DNA of 64,000 bases. Source: Bicyclus anynana. Taxonomy: Eukaryota > Arthropoda > Insecta > Lepidoptera > Nymphalidae. The notes beneath the pieces were generated by a model that was not told the origin of the DNA, did not search any database, and was given only the letters and a program-made list of their open reading frames with translations. Positions 49,801 through 55,800 of the stretch are shown piece by piece. The first letter of the stretch is position 1; the number at the start of each line of letters is the position of its first letter. The translations under genes were made by a program, and so were the position numbers. Location: NCBI RefSeq assembly GCF_947172395.1, contig NC_069083.1, positions 2,078,501 through 2,142,500 of the forward strand. The letters run 5' to 3'.

Positions 49801-52800
49801 ATTATCAGGATATTAAGGAATTTATGTCATTGAAATGTGTCTGGACTGGCGGTGTGTTTACACTGTGGCTATATATCAAGCTGCCATAAAATTCATTTCC
49901 TAACAAGTAATTTTGGCAAAGTCAAGGTAATCTATTTATGATACTTCTGGCTGAGAAGTCAGCACCACCTTTTACTCAGCACTTAGCAGTTGCTATTTAT
50001 AATCGTCAATATTTGCCTTGTAATGATGTGATGTTATTTGTCATCTAATGATTAAGTCAATCATTGCCTCAAACCATACCTATGTCGTTGTCATCAAAAC
50101 TCACAGTACAAGTAATAAACGGCCCTAAGTTAATAAACGCAATATTTTTCACACATTGCGTTTTGTGCGTATTGTTATTATCGGCGTATTCCACGAAGTC
50201 TACAGTTAGAGAACGCATTCCGTATTTCAAGTTGTGCTTCTTGTACATGTTTTGCTAGTGTTTAGTGAAGTAGGTAATGTTTCACTTACTTCATTATTGA
50301 TATTGTTGTCGGCGTAGTCAACGGAGTCTTTAGTCAGCGAACGCACTTTGTTCCGCAAGTTGTGCTTGTGCGTGTTGCTATGCCGCAATTTGCGCACCGC
50401 TTTGGTGCGGCTCTGAGAATACAGCTCCCTTCCTCCGGCTATTTCTATTATCCTGGAAAATGGATACACAATGGGATTAGTACATTTTTTTATTTTGATC
50501 ATTTAAACTATTGCCATTATAATAGGGATGATGACAGTTTTTTAAATTGTATATAAATTTAAAGTATACTAATAGCAAAGCAATTTTGTAAAAGTAACAG
50601 GGTATCTGCGATCATTACTTTCGGAGCTACAGGGATTTAAAAGGTCAGATTTGAGGCGCTGCCGCGGATCCCTGAAAAATGCTCCATACAAAATGGCACG
50701 ATTTAGTGACGTCGTTGGCTCGCTGATCGTGTTTGGTTTGTATGGGCGTTCAAACAAAATTACTAATATCTTTGTTATTTGTGCGTTTATGTTTATAGTT
50801 TATTTATTGAAAAATGTCACATTTAATGTAAGGAAGCTAAAACTGTATGAATTTTCTAATTACGATAAAAAAAAATTAATAGATTTTGAAATTTTATAAT
50901 CTATAATTTTGTAATGTATAAATTAGTTAACATTGACCTTATTTACCCGAATGTATCATAAAAATCAATATATTCAAACCTAGTCATCATCCCCATTATA
51001 AAGTAAACGCTGCTTGCATATCTAACATGCTAGTTGTACGAAATTGAAGATTCCATCTCCAAGTTCGTAATGAGGGTAGGCAATGCATTTTTTATGTATA
51101 TATGAAGCCATAAAATACACGTCACTGTGAACGCTTGTAATTTTTGCTATAGACAGCCAATATGTGCAATGTACAAATATTTCTGGCACGTCTTGATTTA
51201 CAGTCAACACTCTGTGTACTCTGTACAGCGTCAATTCCAACCACAATCTTGCGTCAAAATCTCACTCAGTTTATAGAATACAGCATCAACTTACAAACAG
51301 CTTTAAAACATCGGTCCTGACATCCCTCTAAAGTATAAACGGAGACTTACAGAAGACCATACTTAGAAATATGTTCCGACTTCGATGATTCATAACTAGG
51401 GTATGTTATACTAGAAGTATGGATCAACTTTGACAGAGGTAACGTCCCTTTAAACCTATAGCATATAAGTGCAATCAAAATAAGAAAACAACTTTGAATT
51501 AACACGAGGGCCATTAAATACCGTCCACTAATTCACATGTTGCCCATTACACCATCCATCAAGGCTCGGCATACGCCTAGCTGCATTCATTACCACTTGT
51601 TTGCGTAGCTTGGGTTACCTGTACACACATCGCCGCCACGTTAACGCTTTGTATGGGACATTATCAGTGTCAAACGAGCACTTCAAACATTTGAATTAGT
51701 AATGTGTACAGGAGTAACTAAATTAAACTAATTGCATGTTGCAGGCGGCACATGACTGTTGTTCGAAAGTCTGCTACAAATTATTTGTTCAGCTCATCAG
51801 GCTTATTTACTTTATTTGACTATGTTATTTGAAATATACGATATTGAGATTCTATAAAAATTTCCTTCATTTGATTTTTTATGATAAATTCTTAGCTCTC
51901 ATCAATGTTCATCAATTTGACGGCCTCCGTGGCGCAGTGGTATGCGCGGTGGATTTTCAAAACGGAGGTCCTGGGTTCGATCTGGGCAGATTGAGATTTT
52001 CTTAATTGGTCCAGGTCTGGCTGGTGGGAGGCTTCGGCCGTGGCTAGTTACCACCCTACCGACAAAGACGTTCCGCCAAGCGAATATAATATATATAATA
52101 GCGTTCCGGTACGATGTCGTGTAGAAACCGAAAGGAGTGTGGATTTTCATCCGCCTCCTAACAAGTTAGCCCGATTCCACCTTAGACTGCATCATCACTT
52201 ACCATCAGGTGATATTGTAGTCAAGGGCTAACTTGTCAAGAATAAAAAAAAAATGCCGATTGTTATTGGAGTTATGTGGTGGTTCTAAGCTATCAATTTC
52301 CCTTTAAAATCGGTGTGAGAAGTTCTGACGAGGGCTACATTAGTCATTAAGATATGCTTATAATAATGACGATTGTGATCATCGTGACGATGAGGATGAT
52401 CATTTTGATGATGATGGTGAAACTAGGCACTGTTTAAAAAGATATCTTGAGTTTTGGAGATCTCGGTACACGAGGGACAAAATATGTTAGGTTTATCGTT
52501 ATAACAAACAGGTATGGATCAATAAACAAACAATCCTTTTATCGAAAGGAATATCTTTGAAAACATAATGAAAGTTATTTTAACCGAGTAAACTCACAGT
52601 GCGCGAGATACCTTCGGTTGCGAAAGGGTTTGGTTAACACTTCAGATTTAGGGTGTAAATAAAAAAGTAAAAATGGTGGGTTCATAGATAGTTTACTAAC
52701 TTAGGTGTGTTTACACACACTATAAAGGATCCCAATGGACTCGTATTAGCTATACGGCATATGATTGTTATGTACTTTAAGTAAGGACTCCTATATCATC

Positions 52801-55800
52801 GTGGGTAGAAAAAGAATTGTCACAGTTCGTTGCCATACATTATATTTGATGCTTATCATAATGATGTGTTTAAATATAGAGTGGCACCTAACTTGTAGTT
52901 TGCTCTAAAGTTGCAACACGCACAATTTCGCAGATATACATGCGATGTGATGATTTTTAAGTTCATAATTCTGATGCATATGGGCTATGGCGCAGGGGCA
53001 TCGGGTTGAAAATCAGCAGCCTACGCCATTTATTAAACCCCCGCAAACAGTGAAATGAGTAAGCCTAGTGTGTGTTTAACAACCTGGCTTATCGAAAGTC
53101 CGCCCGACAGTAGTGATTATATTAATATACTCTTTGGCCATTCATTTCGTTCCATTAGGCGTTCGAGGCGTTCTATTAGTTGTCCAAATCAACCCGAGTG
53201 ATGCGCCACATACTTCACGAGGTGATCTTCTAACTATAGTTCATATTTACCTAGAATCCCTGAGCTTGTAGGTGCCTCCCTTGGTGCTGAGGAGGACGGG
53301 CTGATCGTCCCTCTCGTCGTCTGAGGACACGTTGTTGACACTGAGCATGTCGCGGCCGTCCAGGCCGGAGTTCAATCTGAAAGTTGTATAAAATGTAATT
53401 AAATAATTTATTTAAAACATCAAGGTATCTCTTGATCTCCTCGTTTGATACCTACATCATGTGGCATCATGTGTATGGGTATCAACTAATAAATGATTAT
53501 GATTTACGGCCTTCTTTCCGGCCAGGTTTCTTTATCGCAAGTAACAGTCAAAGTAACGTCATAAATCAAAAGTGTCTTATTCACTGAAAAATAAAGTCTT
53601 CTTTACTACTTACTACTTTTACTATTACTTTACATGAAGAAACTGGCTGTTAGAGTTAAGTTTACTATTTGATACCCATATTGTGGTAGTAATAAGATTT
53701 GTACCCCTTCTTGGAACACCCGCAATATTTTTTTATGTACTGCGTACATGAAATATAAGTGGTCAACCATTTAGTTATATATAATTTAATTTGTTTGTAA
53801 TAAAAAAACTTGAAATTTACAATATTTTATGATACCTACCTTTTATATCTAAAATTAATCCGTCAAGCTGTACACATACATACCTAATTTACAAAAAAAT
53901 GATTATTATTATTAAAAATAATAGAATACCGTCGTCGTCGTATCGTCATTAATAATAAAAAGTAACAAACGCCTACATCAAAATTTAACCGCATTTCTTT
54001 ACAAAGCGTGTCAATTAATATTAACTGCATGACGGTTGAAATTCGACGGTCGTGCGGCGACTAGTAATATGTCAGGCCATTTACTTAGAGAAAATCCACA
54101 CACGCGTATAAAAGGAAAAATTATAAGCGCGAGCTGCTAGGAAAGTAGGGCAAATTACAAATCAACGGTACTATTCGTGAAAGAGACGTGCACTTTGCTT
54201 CTCACGCCCTGATTAGAGGGGATGCTTCTAGTTGCTAGAGGCCGAGATGTCTTGTTTACGTGGTAGTTAGGCCTCTTGTTACTTGACTTATCATTATCAG
54301 CCTTAGACCAATTGCAAATGGACCAGTATCGCACCCAAATTCACCAAAAAAAATGTCTGTAATTTGGGGGGGGAGACGACGAGATAAACTCAGACATAGA
54401 AAATATTACATTAGAGATTAGATCGATTAGGCCAAGCGTGCCTCTTTATTTATTTTATTTATTTATTTATTCATTTAAGTTACATTTCCACATGTCATAA
54501 ATAAAATTTCATAATTATTACAAATGGAACCCTGTGAGGGTGTTGTAACTACAAAGTAAAACTTAACTTAACTTAACTTAACTTAACATAACATAAGATA
54601 AGATAAGTAGAGAGGCGGATTTATCATTTTTCGGTCAAAAAATCATTAATTTTATAATATACTTTTAAGCAAAAAGTTTTTTAATGTTAATAAAAACTCA
54701 TTAATGTTTTCCTTTTTCTTAATGTTTTGCGGTAATTTATTATATATTTTTATGCACATTTTGTGCGGGCCAGTACTGTGCATCTTTAAATTTGATTTTG
54801 GCTGTACCAAGTTAAAACGTGCCTCTTTAGATCCACCATGTTGCTCCGACGCTTCTTAGTGGGCTTTATCTTATGTTATTGATAATCAACGAGACTTGTG
54901 GCTTAACGTACTTTACGAGGCAAAGGAGTAACAATACCAACTTCCTAATTTTTCTATCAAGGACACTTGTCACTTTTAAAAACAGTTGGTACGTACAGTG
55001 TGTGTTTTTAAACAACAGTTATGTAGTTACTACTTCATTGTTCACTTGTGATTGTGAACAATGAGAGCTATCAATAAGTGATACTTAGGATACACTAGCG
55101 ATATCCCATTATCAGAAGTGGTATTACAAATCAGAGGGTCCATAAGCCGTAGTACACTGGGGCCCCATTCGCAATCATTTTGCATTTTACGCCGCACTTT
55201 ACCTCATGATTAAAGGGCTCCCTAGCATAGCACCTCACCCCATCGTGCGGTTAGTTGAAATTCAGAAAGTTCCCTAAACAAGTAGGCCGTTAGTGAGTAC
55301 GTGAGGCAGTTAGCGATCAACACGCGAGGGGACAATTACGCTCATTTCCAGCCTACCGCTTGTAATATACTCTGCGATGGTACCTACTTGCATGGCTTTC
55401 GGCCCTTTTAGTTTACACCTAACTCTTCCAACTTTGATATGTACTATATTCATAAGAACTCTGCGAGAATTTCTACAACCTTTAAGATATTATATAACAT
55501 TTTACACGTTTCCAAAACGTCGACAGGCGCGTGATGCGCTCGCCGCCGTCGGAGCCGGGCGTGGAGTCGCCCGCGGCGTCCCGTTGTACGCCCGCGCTCA
55601 TGTCGCCGCGTTCAGCAAACAGAACGTGTCGTCACCTGTCGTGCTGGTGCTGCATGTTGCGCGGGCGGCACTTGGGGAAGAGGCGCGTGATGCACTCGCC
55701 GCCGTCGGAGCCGGGCGTGGAGTCGCCCGCGGCGTCCCGTAGTACGCCCGCGCTCATGTCGCCGCGTTCAGCAAACAGAACGTGTCGTCACCTGTCGTGC

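Noticed and set aside
51920..51995. tRNA genes suggested by A-box and B-box-like words at this and the other SINE heads
   Set aside because: The heads are attached to SINE bodies, recur in several places and do not fold into a full cloverleaf with a clean anticodon arm.
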